From assembly GCF_040365225.1 (NCBI RefSeq), contig NZ_AP028055.1, forward strand, positions 2,170,001 through 2,234,000: a DNA stretch of 64,000 nucleotides, in the 5' to 3' direction. Source of the DNA: Bacteroides sedimenti (GTDB lineage Bacteria; Bacteroidota; Bacteroidia; Bacteroidales; Bacteroidaceae). Every line of letters begins with the position of its first letter. The stretch's first letter is position 1. Of the stretch, positions 9,601 to 21,473 are shown in pieces. A program made the translations under genes and the position numbers. The notes beneath the pieces were generated by a model. It worked only from the letters and a program-made list of their open reading frames with translations, was not told the DNA's origin and made no database searches.

Positions 9601-10470
9601 GGCATTCAAATGTCCTTGATAGAAACCAAATTTAGGCAACAGTATTGGATTCCCAGTTAACTGATAAAAGTCATTCAACAGCGCCACCGCACCATCGTTT
9701 ATCATGAAAAACATGTCCAGATAGTTAGAGTCATGAGACAACTTCACCTTTCCCTTTTCCGATGCACCAAAGTCGTACTTACCTTGATTAAAGGTATACC
9801 CCATTACTCCATATCCGTTGGTTGACCAATAAAAAGGAGTTGGAGAAGCAACTCCACCATCCGTCCAGCTGTTCTGGTTCTCAATAGCAATTGCTTTTCC
9901 CTTATGCGAGAATCTTCCGTTCTGCACGCCACCTCCATAAAAATATTCCTGAGGATTTTCCTTTAAAGTCAGAACAGTTTTATCCTTTTCAAAAAGCACA
10001 GGTTCAACCTCTTCCAGAACAACAGCATTAGTCACCAGATTAACTACCTTCATCAGTCGAGTTTTCTTGTTTATCTGAAGATTAATTTTCCCGGTAGTGA
10101 TAGAAATAAGATCGCTTCCATCATTCAGATTGAGTGTTGAGAGAGATTTTCTTGGGTTATTCACTAATATTTGCGCTTCCGGTTTCGCTTCCGGATCACG
10201 GATTACACCACCTTGATTATCCTGAAACACTCTGAAAATGTTCTCTCCATAAAAATCAAAGGTCATTCTCTGATTGTCAGATAACAACACCTCAATCGTG
10301 GTCGGATTAATCTTTTTCGCACTGATAATCTTCAGGCTTTGTTGCGTTATCTCTCTGACGCTTTCTGCTCTTTGTCCAGCCAGAATAGGCGAAGACGAAA
10401 ATATCAGAGGCAAAGCGAGTCCAAGCAAAACAGCTCTTCTTCGATGGCAATTGCCAATCAAGTTTTTCAT
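6604..10470 (-). CDS. Multidomain GH31 glycosidase, candidate alpha-N-acetylgalactosaminidase
   Basis: A 1288-residue secreted enzyme. Signal peptide about 1-31. GH31 N-terminal beta-sandwich about 40-275, catalytic barrel about 275-600, C-terminal sheets to about 760. FN3 about 865-945, F5/8 type C (CBM32-like) about 955-1090, a dockerin-like pair of Ca-binding loops (GDINNDGKIDGND and GDINKNNLIDAYD) about 1094-1150, and a cohesin-like beta-domain about 1160-1288. Visible catalytic residues are D427 in LKTDVAWVGAGYSFG (nucleophile) and D479 in VWSGDQTGG (acid/base). The KTDVAWVG form differs from the common GH31 alpha-glucosidase motif and resembles the alpha-GalNAc-specific GH31 branch known from Enterococcus and Bacteroides; this is from memory and the specificity is inference. 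It is convergent with the SusCD pair. Generic alpha-glucosidase or alpha-xylosidase are the alternatives. Confidence 0.9.
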   Translation of the reverse strand: MKNLIGNCHRRRAVLLGLALPLIFSSSPILAGQRAESVREITQQSLKIISAKKINPTTIEVLLSDNQRMTFDFYGENIFRVFQDNQGGVIRDPEAKPEAQILVNNPRKSLSTLNLNDGSDLISITTGKINLQINKKTRLMKVVNLVTNAVVLEEVEPVLFEKDKTVLTLKENPQEYFYGGGVQNGRFSHKGKAIAIENQNSWTDGGVASPTPFYWSTNGYGVMGYTFNQGKYDFGASEKGKVKLSHDSNYLDMFFMINDGAVALLNDFYQLTGNPILLPKFGFYQGHLNAYNRDFWKEDEKGILFEDGKRYKESQKDNGGIKESLNGEKNNYQFSARAVIDRYKNHDMPLGWILPNDGYGAGYGQTETLDGNIQNLKSLGDYARKNGVEIGLWTQSDLHPKADVSALLQRDIVKEVRDAGVRVLKTDVAWVGAGYSFGLNGVADVGHIMPYYGDNARPFIISLDGWAGTQRYAGVWSGDQTGGVWEYIRFHIPTYIGSGLSGQPNITSDMDGIFGGKNLVINTRDFQWKTFTPMELNMDGWGSNEKYPHALGEPATSINRWYLKLKSELLPYTYSIAKQAVDGMPIIRAMFLDYPNAYTKGTATQYQYMYGPDFLVAPIYQETKSDAKGNDIRNGIYLPEGSWVDYFTGEKYEGNRVINNFASPLWKLPLFVKNGAIIPMTNPNNNVSEINKALRVYEIYPYGNSSFTEYDDDGISEEYRLGKGVTTKIESTVDKKNNVTLTIQPAMGDFTGFVKEKATELKINVTAKPKKISARIGNKSVKLKEANSMDEFMKGENVFFYDAAPNLNKFATKGSEFEKVVITKNPQVLVKLAATDITAAQTVVNIAGFVFEPADRYRITTGTLTAPQAKISAENTEAYTLKPTWDKVANADYYEIQFNDMLYTTIKDTELLFDELSAETTYSFKVRAVNKDGYSDWTECSAKTKSNPLEFAIHGIVGETTAQTQEGFEIDRLFDFAEKGDMWHTKYRVNALPFDMIIDLRTVNQLDKFHYLSRTDGGNGTMLKGTVYYSMDKENWTEAGAFDWKRNGDVKVFNFNGKPTARYIKLAVTEGVGNYGSGRELYVFKVPGTASYLQGDINNDGKIDGNDLTSYTNYTGLRRGDSDFEGYISNGDINKNNLIDAYDISVVATQLEDGSADKQIAKVDGSITISTAKQMYNKDEIIEVRVQGTNLKSVNALSFALPYSQKDYEFVGVQPLNIKNMENLTYDRLHTNGSKSLYPTFVNIGNKEAIEGTVDLVVLKFKAKHKVKFDLKVIDGMLVDKNLNSRKF

Positions 10471-10530
10471 GTTTATTTATTTAATATTTTAATTAAAGAT
10501 GCTTTATTTTACAAATAAATATATAATGTA

Positions 10531-10563
10531 CAAAAATAGAGAAAAGCATTCATAAAAACGAAA
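10531..10563 (-). promoter_or_regulatory. Candidate promoter of the GH31 gene
   Basis: On the minus strand, TTTC (10560-10563) is followed after 21 bases by TATTTTTG (10531-10538), an exact TAnnTTTG -7 box. It lies about 60 bases upstream of the GH31 start codon. The -33 element has one mismatch to TTTG. Confidence 0.5.
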
Positions 10564-10817
10564 ATCGTGCAAAAAATATAATCACAATTGTAATATATTG
10601 TAAGAAAGGCCTATGCATCTAATAAAAGAATATTCATTTTACCACAGATGGACCAGAAAAACAAAAGAACTCAAGTCTTACAGACTAAACTAAATATATG
10701 TAGAATCATATATAATGAATCTACTACAAAAAATTCCAGCTTAATATAAAAATCAGAAACAAAGAAAACGGTATACTTAAAAAGAAGGCTCCCCAACAAG
10801 AACTCAAAAAGATTTGT
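10564..10817. other. AT-rich intergenic DNA without recognisable gene
   Basis: Between the divergent GH31 and J-domain genes the sequence is strongly AT-rich. Apart from the flanking promoter elements, I see no ORF of meaningful length, no strong hairpin and no repeat. Confidence 0.5.
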
Positions 10818-10825
10818 TATATTTG
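10818..10825 (+). promoter_or_regulatory. -7 box for the J-domain gene
   Basis: TATATTTG matches the Bacteroides -7 consensus exactly, 71 bases before the ATG of the J-domain gene. I see no clear TTTG at the expected -33 distance. Confidence 0.4.
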
Positions 10826-10896
10826 TTAGCAAAGCAATTTCATTGAACTATCTTAGATGAAATTCCCTATTCAGGAAATACAATTAAAAAGGAACA

Positions 10897-11718
10897 ATGA
10901 TGGATATGCATGATTTAACTGCCGATAAGAGAGAATTACAGGAACGCTACCTTTCACTTAAGAAAGAGTACGCCGAACTCTTCATCAAAAAGCATGAAAT
11001 GCAGACCTATGAAGAAAATGCCTTAACTGCTCTTTATCTTAGCACCATTGGAGAAAAGCAACACGAGATATTCTACCTACGGACCCAAATTGCAGCACTG
11101 AAACTTAAAATAGAACTGATCCAGTCTTATATAAACCGTAATGAAAAACCAGAGCTAAAAAACGTAGATCAGGAAATACGGTCACGATTTGCGGACTTCC
11201 AGAAAAAGTTAGAGGATGATGCCCGTCAATTGGTTGCAGCAAAAGAATTTCTTAAAACCTCACACTTTTCACAGGAAGAGTTCCGGGAAGTAAAAGACAC
11301 TTACCGGATTATTGTCAAGAGATTGCATCCAGACTTAAACCCAAATCTCTCTGAATACGAAAGTGATCTTTTTATAAAAGCACAAGCTGCATATCATCTT
11401 TGTAACCTCACTATATTAAGAGAAATACTATTAACGTTAGATTTAAGACAAGACTCTATAGCCACATTAACAGATTCATCCGAACTGTGCGAAATATCGG
11501 AAAAGCTGGAAAAGAATGTAATACAGCTGCGTAAACAAATTGAAGAAATGGAGCAGAGCTTTCCATTTATCTACCGGGACGAACTTAAAAACCAGGAATG
11601 GGTATTCAATACTCAGAAGAAACTAGATGAGGATATAATTGAGCTCAACAAGGAAAAGGAAAAACAAACTCTATATCTGAAAGTTATTGAAGAGTGGAAA
11701 CCAGGACTAACTAATTAG
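10897..11718 (+). CDS. J-domain (DnaJ-like) coiled-coil protein
   Basis: A 273-residue soluble protein. Residues about 1-120 are heptad-rich, strongly charged coiled coil. Residues about 125-185 resemble a J-domain: EEFREVKDTYRIIVKRLHPDLNPN with the invariant HPD at 144-146, followed by a helix ending AQAAYHLCNLTILREILLTL. A second coiled coil (about 200-265) closes the protein. The HPD loop is what stimulates Hsp70 ATPase in J-proteins, so it may be an Hsp70 co-chaperone with a dedicated client. There is no zinc finger, G/F region or C-terminal substrate-binding domain, so it is not DnaJ itself. The start at 10897 has a second ATG one codon later (MMDMHD). Confidence 0.75.
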   Translation: MMDMHDLTADKRELQERYLSLKKEYAELFIKKHEMQTYEENALTALYLSTIGEKQHEIFYLRTQIAALKLKIELIQSYINRNEKPELKNVDQEIRSRFADFQKKLEDDARQLVAAKEFLKTSHFSQEEFREVKDTYRIIVKRLHPDLNPNLSEYESDLFIKAQAAYHLCNLTILREILLTLDLRQDSIATLTDSSELCEISEKLEKNVIQLRKQIEEMEQSFPFIYRDELKNQEWVFNTQKKLDEDIIELNKEKEKQTLYLKVIEEWKPGLTN

Positions 11719-11835
11719 TTTCGATTACTTATTTAAGAGATGCAAACCGACTGAAAATATTATATATAAAGATGTAAGAAGTAATACTAATAATAAAAGG
11801 TAACTTCAAAGAATATAACAATGTAAGGCACTGGG

Positions 11836-12033
11836 TTAATCAAATTTAATAACCTCGGTTGGACAATTTTCTGCAGCAAGCTTTATGGCAAGCTCGAATT
11901 GACAGAAATCAACGTCTTCTTTCACCAACATTTTGCCAGGGACCTCAAAAACCTGTGGACATATTGCTGCACATCCACCGCAACAAAGACATTCATTCTC
12001 ACTCTCATCCAACCACACATCATTTATTGACAT
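11836..12033 (-). CDS. Single-cluster [4Fe-4S] ferredoxin
   Basis: A 65-residue electron carrier. From the ATG at 12033 it reads MSINDVWLDESENEC, then CxxCxxCxxxCP (C15, C18, C21, C25), and a distal CP at C57 (AAENCPTEVIKFD). Three Cys of the first motif plus C57 would hold one [4Fe-4S] cluster. C25 may form a disulfide with C44, as in other mono-cluster ferredoxins, and C17 is an extra cysteine. An in-frame ATG at 12078 would add 15 residues unlike other ferredoxin N-termini, so the inner start is preferred. It is a lone gene downstream (minus strand) of the rRNA operon's end; the redox partner is unknown. Confidence 0.88.
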   Translation of the reverse strand: MSINDVWLDESENECLCCGGCAAICPQVFEVPGKMLVKEDVDFCQFELAIKLAAENCPTEVIKFD

Positions 12034-12322
12034 ACCTATTGATTTAAAATTAATTATATATAGCCTTACCTCATCCATTAGAAAACAAATTGTTCCTAAT
12101 AAGGTTCAAAGCCGAGGATAGAGAAAAAAGTTAAATTCATCTAGCATATAGTTTGAAGTATATCCCAGAATTTCATTCATCAAAGAGTCAGGATCTTGAG
12201 GTTTGAATCATTCCTAATCTGATCCATTTTAGCATTATAATGAATGCTGAACAAACTTTAAATGAGTGGCAGGTATGATGTTCAACATTCTCTGAGTAGA
12301 GCATGCGGTTATGGCATATATC

Positions 12323-12357
12323 AAAAAAGTCCCGACCATGTTTCCATGACCGGGACT
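12323..12357 (-). terminator. Terminator of the rRNA operon
   Basis: On the minus strand AGTCCCG-GT-CATG pairs with CATG-GT-CGGGACT around a GAAA-like loop, followed directly by six T. This is a strong intrinsic terminator just after 5S rRNA. Confidence 0.9.
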
Positions 12358-12364
12358 CGGATAA

Positions 12365-12475
<111 letters not shown>

Positions 12476-12582
12476 TATTTTTAAAGATCTTACTCTCTAT
12501 TAAGATAACACAATGCAAAAGCAATAAAGAAGCCCTTTTATCAATAAAAGAGCAAAACATATAGCCAACCATACAAAGGCTC

Positions 12583-15463
<2,881 letters not shown>

Positions 15464-15569
15464 CAAACAAACCGGCATTCACATTGCTGATCATGCCGCG
15501 TATGGTTCGATATATACTTTCAGCTCTTTTTTTCTCAAAAAAGTTACTTCTTTATTTGCTTTTGTACAT

Positions 15570-15582
15570 CATGTCAAAGATC
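15570..15582 (-). promoter_or_regulatory. boxA-like antitermination site before 23S
   Basis: The minus strand reads GATCTTTGACATG about 107 bases upstream of the 23S 5' end, in the spacer after tRNA-Ala. It resembles the boxA-like element seen ahead of rRNAs in Bacteroidota and is similar to GTTCTTTGAAAA upstream of 16S in this window. Motif similarity is the only evidence. Confidence 0.4.
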
Positions 15583-15606
15583 TTGTCGAGAAATGAATCT
15601 CTTTTG

Positions 15607-15680
15607 TGGAGAATAACGGATTCGAACCGTTGACCCCCTGCGTGCAAGGCAGGTGCTCTAGCCAGCTGAGCTAATCCCCC
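15607..15680 (-). tRNA. tRNA-Ala(TGC)
   Basis: The minus strand begins GGGGGATTAGCTCAGCTGG. It has a CCTGC/GCAGG anticodon stem with loop CTTGCAC (anticodon TGC), a GGTTCGAATCC T-arm, and an acceptor closing with ATTCTCC plus discriminator A. The CCA tail is not encoded. It sits between tRNA-Ile and 23S, the usual place. Confidence 0.95.
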
Positions 15681-15725
15681 GAAATCATTCAGAAGCTTTC
15701 CGCTGTGGTGCTTCCTCATTATTCG

Positions 15726-15799
15726 TAGTCCCAGGCAGAGTTGAACTGCCGACCTCTACATTATCAGTGTAGCGCTCTAACCAACTGAGCTATAGGACT
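15726..15799 (-). tRNA. tRNA-Ile(GAT)
   Basis: The minus strand begins AGTCCTATAGCTCAGTTGG. The anticodon stem CTACA/TGTAG encloses CTGATAA (anticodon GAT). The T-arm has GTTCAACTC, and the 7-bp acceptor closes with TGGGACT and discriminator A. CCA is not encoded. It lies in the 16S-23S spacer, 46 bases before tRNA-Ala. Confidence 0.95.
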
Positions 15800-15918
15800 G
15801 TCGTTCAAAACCGCCTGCCTTTCGGCCCGGCTTCTTTCTTTATCTCTTAAAATCTATATTTTAAATTAAACAATATACCGTAGTACAAGAAATCCAAACC
15901 AAGAACGGAATCGCTCCA

Positions 15919-17443
<1,525 letters not shown>

Positions 17444-17602
17444 AAAGTTTCTTTTTAATTCTGTTCAGGATTCCGATTCTTATTTTAATATCTCATCCTA
17501 TAAGGAGGGATATTGACGGTTTGAATCTTTTTTACTAAAATATCTCGATTAACATCGAAACATTATAGCTCTTGTACTACTTGTATTGTTTATATCTAAA
17601 TC

Positions 17603-17614
17603 TTTTCAAAGAAC
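17603..17614 (-). promoter_or_regulatory. boxA-like element in the rRNA leader
   Basis: The minus strand reads GTTCTTTGAAAA about 160 bases before the 16S 5' end and about 50 bases after the proximal promoter. It resembles boxA elements of Bacteroidota rRNA leaders, and a variant recurs before 23S. Confidence 0.45.
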
Positions 17615-17664
17615 GATCAGTTGCTTTAATTTTTCATGCCTCACTTCTGAGGCGAAAGCGGTTG

Positions 17665-17697
17665 CAAAGATACTAACTTCAGGTAATATACTCCAAA
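17665..17697 (-). promoter_or_regulatory. rRNA promoter P2 (proximal)
   Basis: On the minus strand TTTG (17694-17697), 21 bases, then TATCTTTG (17665-17672): an exact match to the Bacteroides -33/-7 consensus. The bases after the -7 box are GC-rich (CAACCGC), as expected for a growth-rate-controlled rRNA start site. Confidence 0.85.
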
Positions 17698-17793
17698 TTT
17701 TTTAAGAGTTTTTTTATTTTCATCTGAATCGGCTCATGCAAAACTGCTATCATTATGTCAACTTACTGCCTTGTTTCTCTTGCAAAGCGGGTG

Positions 17794-17825
17794 CAAAAGT
17801 AGACCTTTTATCTATACGAACCAAA
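17794..17825 (-). promoter_or_regulatory. rRNA promoter P1 (distal)
   Basis: On the minus strand TTTG (17822-17825), 20 bases, then TACTTTTG (17794-17801), again an exact consensus. The initiation region CACCCGCTTT closely copies that of P2 (CAACCGCTTT), 129 bases downstream. Confidence 0.85.
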
Positions 17826-17958
17826 TCTTTTGTGACTCTTTTTTGAAATAAATATCAATCTATTTTGCAACACACTGATTTTTATCAAATTACAAATAAA
17901 TAAATTTTAAAGGATTTTCTGAGTTATGTCACCAAACCTGTTCCTTTTACAGAAAAAC

Positions 17959-18010
17959 AAGATCCATGCACCACTATGAGCAACCGAAAGTGGAGCTCAG
18001 AATGGATCTT
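17959..18010. repeat. Nested inverted repeat upstream of rRNA promoters
   Basis: AAGATCCAT (17959-17967) pairs with ATGGATCTT (18002-18010). Inside it CCACT (17971-17975) pairs with AGTGG (17989-17993). It lies between the umuC stop codon and rRNA P1, and no T-tract follows. It may be a small structured RNA or a protein-binding site. The remaining bases up to 18267 show nothing I recognise. Confidence 0.4.
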
Positions 18011-18267
18011 AACTCCTTCAAACACCCTCAATCGGCCATCGGTATAAAGACATTTATCTTATATATTAAAGAAGACTTCTATTGAGAGGCTTTTGTATAT
18101 TGGTTATTAAGGCTGATATCATTAAAAGGCATATAGCAACTTATTATATATAGAATAGTTTATTTGGTAGCAATATATAATAATCCTCAGTAAGACATTC
18201 TTGCTGTAGAATCTATCGGGAAGAAACTGTTCTGTGTAGTTGGGTGAGGTGAAACAACTCTTGGTTT

Positions 18268-19524
18268 CTAATCCACCTTTACCTCTATTATATCATTAAG
18301 ATCGGTTGTAAAATGCTTGGAAATTTTTTCTTGCTTCATCTTCCAGACACGAGTATCCTGTGAAGCCAGCCTGATCTTTTGTCTTCCATATTTCGCATTC
18401 ACCTTGTCTACTGCCGCCATCAGAGGAGCATGTCTGGAATCAGAGTTGAAGAAGAGCGACCGTTGAACATTCTTTTCCTGCACAAAGTCCATCAGTACCA
18501 CCCCTGCACGCTTGTAGAGATACCCCTTCCTGTATATTTTCTTAAGCCCTTCGACTGCAAACTTCACAATCTCCATGGACGAAGAGGTGGCAAAAGGCAG
18601 CTTCACCACAATACTGTTAGTATACTGTTCATCCGGTTCTCGGAATCTATTGGTTTCAATGAATACAAGTAGCGACTGACATAACGAATGTTGCTGTCTC
18701 AATTTCTCTGCCCCTACAACGGAGAAGGTGGTTATTCTTTCGTTCACCTCCTCAAACTTTCCGTATTCGTGTTCAAATGTCCGGGTGGTGGCTATACTCT
18801 GCTTCAGCTCCACCGGTTCCATCTCCAGCCTCGATATTCCGTTAAGCTCGTCCTGCAGTCGCAACCCCACAATCGTCATATATTTCAACACCCATGCTTT
18901 GCTCAGCTGCGTAAACTCATAGGCAGTGGTTACCCCTTGCGCTTTCAGTTTTTTCGATCCTCTTCTGCCTATCCCCCATACGTCCTCCACCGATAGCCAT
19001 TTCAGAGCCTTGATTCTTTTCTCCTCCGAGTCAATCACGTAAGCCCCTCCCGTCCGTTCCGGAAACTTCTTGGCAATTCTGTTTGCCAACTTTGCCAATG
19101 CTTTTGTAGGAGCAATTCCCACGCTGACGGGAATCCCCGTCCATTTCAACACATGCGTTCGCATCTTCAAGCCATACTCGTGCAAATCCAGCTTCACCCC
19201 TGCAAGATCGAGAAAACATTCATCAATGCTGTAGATTTCCTGATTGGGGGTGTAACCAGAAAGAATGCTCATCACCCGATGGCTCATATCTCCGTAGAGG
19301 GGAAAATTGGCGGAGAACACCTCGATGTGGTGGCGCTCAAAAAGATACTGATACTGATAGGCCGGTGCACCCATGGGGATGCCCAGCTCCTTTGCCTCGT
19401 TGCTGCGGGCAATCACACAGCCGTCATTGTTCGACAACACAACGATCGGCTTTTTGCGCAGCGCAGGATTAAAAACCCGTTCGCACGACGCATAGAAGTT
19501 GTTGCAGTCAACAAGCGCAAACAT
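18268..19524 (-). CDS. umuC: UmuC, Y-family translesion DNA polymerase
   Basis: The catalytic subunit of a Pol V-type error-prone polymerase that copies across DNA lesions. The N-terminal palm/fingers begin MFALVDCNNFYASCERVF, with metal-binding D6. The second acidic pair is in EIYSIDECFLDLAG (D101, E102). A helix-hairpin-helix thumb follows (EDVWGIGRRGSKKL, about 195-215), and the little-finger domain occupies roughly 235-345. Length (418 aa) is normal. Its ATG overlaps the umuD stop codon (shared base 19524), so the pair is translationally coupled. It acts with processed UmuD and the clamp. The SOS operator was not identified. Confidence 0.96.
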   Translation of the reverse strand: MFALVDCNNFYASCERVFNPALRKKPIVVLSNNDGCVIARSNEAKELGIPMGAPAYQYQYLFERHHIEVFSANFPLYGDMSHRVMSILSGYTPNQEIYSIDECFLDLAGVKLDLHEYGLKMRTHVLKWTGIPVSVGIAPTKALAKLANRIAKKFPERTGGAYVIDSEEKRIKALKWLSVEDVWGIGRRGSKKLKAQGVTTAYEFTQLSKAWVLKYMTIVGLRLQDELNGISRLEMEPVELKQSIATTRTFEHEYGKFEEVNERITTFSVVGAEKLRQQHSLCQSLLVFIETNRFREPDEQYTNSIVVKLPFATSSSMEIVKFAVEGLKKIYRKGYLYKRAGVVLMDFVQEKNVQRSLFFNSDSRHAPLMAAVDKVNAKYGRQKIRLASQDTRVWKMKQEKISKHFTTDLNDIIEVKVD

Positions 19525-19961
19525 TACACCTTCTTAATTACGTAAGAAACAATTCCCCATATCAGGAAGTCATTATCCTTGGTTACCTCCAAGATTGGAT
19601 ACCCTGCATTCGAAGGGATGAGCAAACATTTCTCCTTCTCAATCCGGATGCGTTTCACGGTAAACTCTCCATCTACAAAGCACACGGCTATTCTGCCATT
19701 AGCCGGTTCCAGGCTCCGGTCTATAATCAGCAAATCGCCCTCGCTGAGATCTGGTTCCATGGAGGTTCCGTTTACACGGGCAAAATAGGTGGCCGAAGGA
19801 TGCTTCACCACATACTTATTGAGGTCAATAGCCGATTCCACAAAATCCTCGGCAGCAGAAGGAAAGCCCGCCTTAATCTCGCCTACAAATGGAATTTCAA
19901 CGGCTTGACTTTTGGAGATCCAATATATTTCTATCTTATTAAAAGCTTTCTCTTCTTTCAT
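19524..19961 (-). CDS. umuD: UmuD, self-cleaving LexA-like peptidase subunit
   Basis: A 145-residue S24/LexA-type protein that is cut after RecA contact to give the active UmuD' partner of UmuC. The visible cleavage site is A31-G32 in EIKAGFPSAAEDF. Catalytic Ser67 is in VNGTSMEPDLSEGD and the Lys is in FTVKRI (about K103). There is no N-terminal helix-turn-helix, so it is UmuD rather than LexA. It is first in the umuDC pair with a one-base stop/start overlap. SOS induction is expected from the family; no LexA box could be identified with confidence upstream. Confidence 0.95.
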   Translation of the reverse strand: MKEEKAFNKIEIYWISKSQAVEIPFVGEIKAGFPSAAEDFVESAIDLNKYVVKHPSATYFARVNGTSMEPDLSEGDLLIIDRSLEPANGRIAVCFVDGEFTVKRIRIEKEKCLLIPSNAGYPILEVTKDNDFLIWGIVSYVIKKV

Positions 19962-20259
19962 TACTGATGATATTTATTATTGCAAAGTTGCACAGAAAAT
20001 CGGGATATCCAAGAACGATTATTCTTTTTTAAGTAAAGACGGTCTCCTCTTTCGGATTTAGTCATCAACATGAAATCTAATCCGGAAATCCGAAAGTGAT
20101 ATATTCTCATTAGGAGGTATTTACGCTAAATGGAAATAAGGAACTACTTATTTAGAATTACGTCATTAAAACTTTGATAATAAATAAAATAATCATATTT
20201 TTACTCAGATAAATAATCTTGCCTGTAGAAAAGAAGGACACAACAAAAGATACCAGATT

Positions 20260-20757
20260 ATGTCAAACATAGAAGAATCAAAAAACATAAGCAATCACAT
20301 AATACAAGCAGCTGTATTAATTGCCGAAGAACTTCATCGCGGACAAACAGATAAAGCAGGAGTAGATTACTTTGAGAGTCATCTCACAACTGTTGGTGAA
20401 GCCGGTGCCAACTGGAAGGAAAAAGTGGTGGGATACCTTCATGATGCTGCGGAAGATACTGAATACAGCGTGGAACAAGTAATGCAAATGCTGAAAGGGA
20501 GAGCCGGCAATTTACTGGCGGAAAACGAAGCAAAAGAAATAAAGCTGGCACTTGAACTACTGAACAGTCAAACAGCCTCATCCCGGGAAGAGTACATAAC
20601 CCGCCTAATGCAGAGCAAACTGGCCTGCCAAGTAAAGTTGAACGACCTGACTCATAACATGGACCTATCTCGCATTGCCCACCCTACTGAAAAAGATTAT
20701 GCACGGATTAAGAAATACGAGAAAGAATTTGAGCTATTGAAAGATTATTTAAAATAA
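20260..20757 (+). CDS. HD-domain phosphohydrolase, small alarmone hydrolase-like
   Basis: A 165-residue cytoplasmic HD-superfamily protein. The metal-binding residues follow the RelA/SpoT hydrolase pattern: H26 in ELHRGQTDKAG, H41 in FESHL, HD at 61-62 in VGYLHDAAEDT with E65/D66, and a late DLTHNMDLSRI. The order and spacing match the ppGpp 3'-pyrophosphohydrolase (SpoT HD / MESH1) fold, without synthetase, TGS or ACT domains. It could hydrolyse (p)ppGpp or another nucleotide; the substrate is inference. It is a single gene, convergent with a short minus-strand ORF whose stop overlaps its 3' end. Confidence 0.8.
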   Translation: MSNIEESKNISNHIIQAAVLIAEELHRGQTDKAGVDYFESHLTTVGEAGANWKEKVVGYLHDAAEDTEYSVEQVMQMLKGRAGNLLAENEAKEIKLALELLNSQTASSREEYITRLMQSKLACQVKLNDLTHNMDLSRIAHPTEKDYARIKKYEKEFELLKDYLK

Positions 20758-20904
20758 CATATCTATCCTAAAAATAGGCTTAACAGCATCCTCTTTAGAC
20801 AGCTCATTAAGAGTTTTTTTTCTCTTTTTAATAAAATAGATTATATAACTAATCCTATGCCTGGAGATAGTTTCCAATTCGTTTAAATTATCGCACAATT
20901 CCAT
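20749..20904 (-). CDS. Possible short ORF (51 aa) or gene remnant
   Basis: A minus-strand frame from ATG at 20904 to TAA at 20749 encodes MELCDNLNELETISRHRIS, a stretch rich in I/Y/F/K, then LSKEDAVKPIFRIDMLF. The frame stays open upstream of the ATG (DPIKLITDTFLINEWS) back to an in-frame TAA, and beyond that stop comes MPGIYLDKK. The composition looks protein-like rather than random, so it may be the C-terminal remnant of a decayed gene. I do not recognise it. It overlaps the last bases of the HD gene. Confidence 0.3.
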   Translation of the reverse strand: MELCDNLNELETISRHRISYIIYFIKKRKKTLNELSKEDAVKPIFRIDMLF

Positions 20905-21062
20905 ACTCCATTCATTAATAAGAAAGGTATCAGTAATTAGTTTTATGGGGTCTTATTTTTTATCTAAATAAATACCAGGCATCTCCTGCTGAATCTATTT
21001 TCCTCCCTATTTTCAAGTAATATGTCAGTCTGGTTTTGCACAAAGAATTAGTTTGTAAAGAC

Positions 21063-21199
21063 TTTTAGTGGCAGTGTGGCAGAGAAAACATTCTTTTTCT
21101 CGTTCCAGAAATCGTAATTCCAAAAAAATTCTTTTTGGAGATTTTTCATTTTCTGAAACCGGATAAACCTTATTTTTACTGACACTACTGACACTAAAA
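21063..21199. repeat. Inverted-repeat element, copy A
   Basis: A ~137 bp element. The left arm TTTTAGTGGCAGTGTGGCAG (21063-21082) pairs imperfectly with CTGACACTACTGACACTAAAA at 21179-21199. The AT-rich core contains CCAGAAATCGTAATTC and TTTTTCATTTTCTGAAACCG, shared with copies B and C. No ORF. Confidence 0.7.
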
Positions 21200-21473
21200 T
21201 TGTTTACAAGAAAACATACATCCCTAATAGTCAGCTGTTTATAAAAGAAATTATTACGTATATCACCTCAAATGAGTCGACGATTTACACCTTTAGTACC
21301 CCATAAGTCAACCAATAACTGAAATCAGGCGATTGAATATGCCTTTCACGCTTTAAGCCTGAAGAGGTCAACACGCTTCATTGTTAGTTATTTATCGTTC
21401 AACTATTTATGGGATTAGGAACAATTATAGTTCTCCGGAATCAGTTTATTGCAAACATCGAGACATATTGGCT

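Noticed and set aside
19962..20259. LexA/SOS box upstream of umuD
   Set aside because: No sequence I could match with confidence to a Bacteroides SOS operator; left unannotated.
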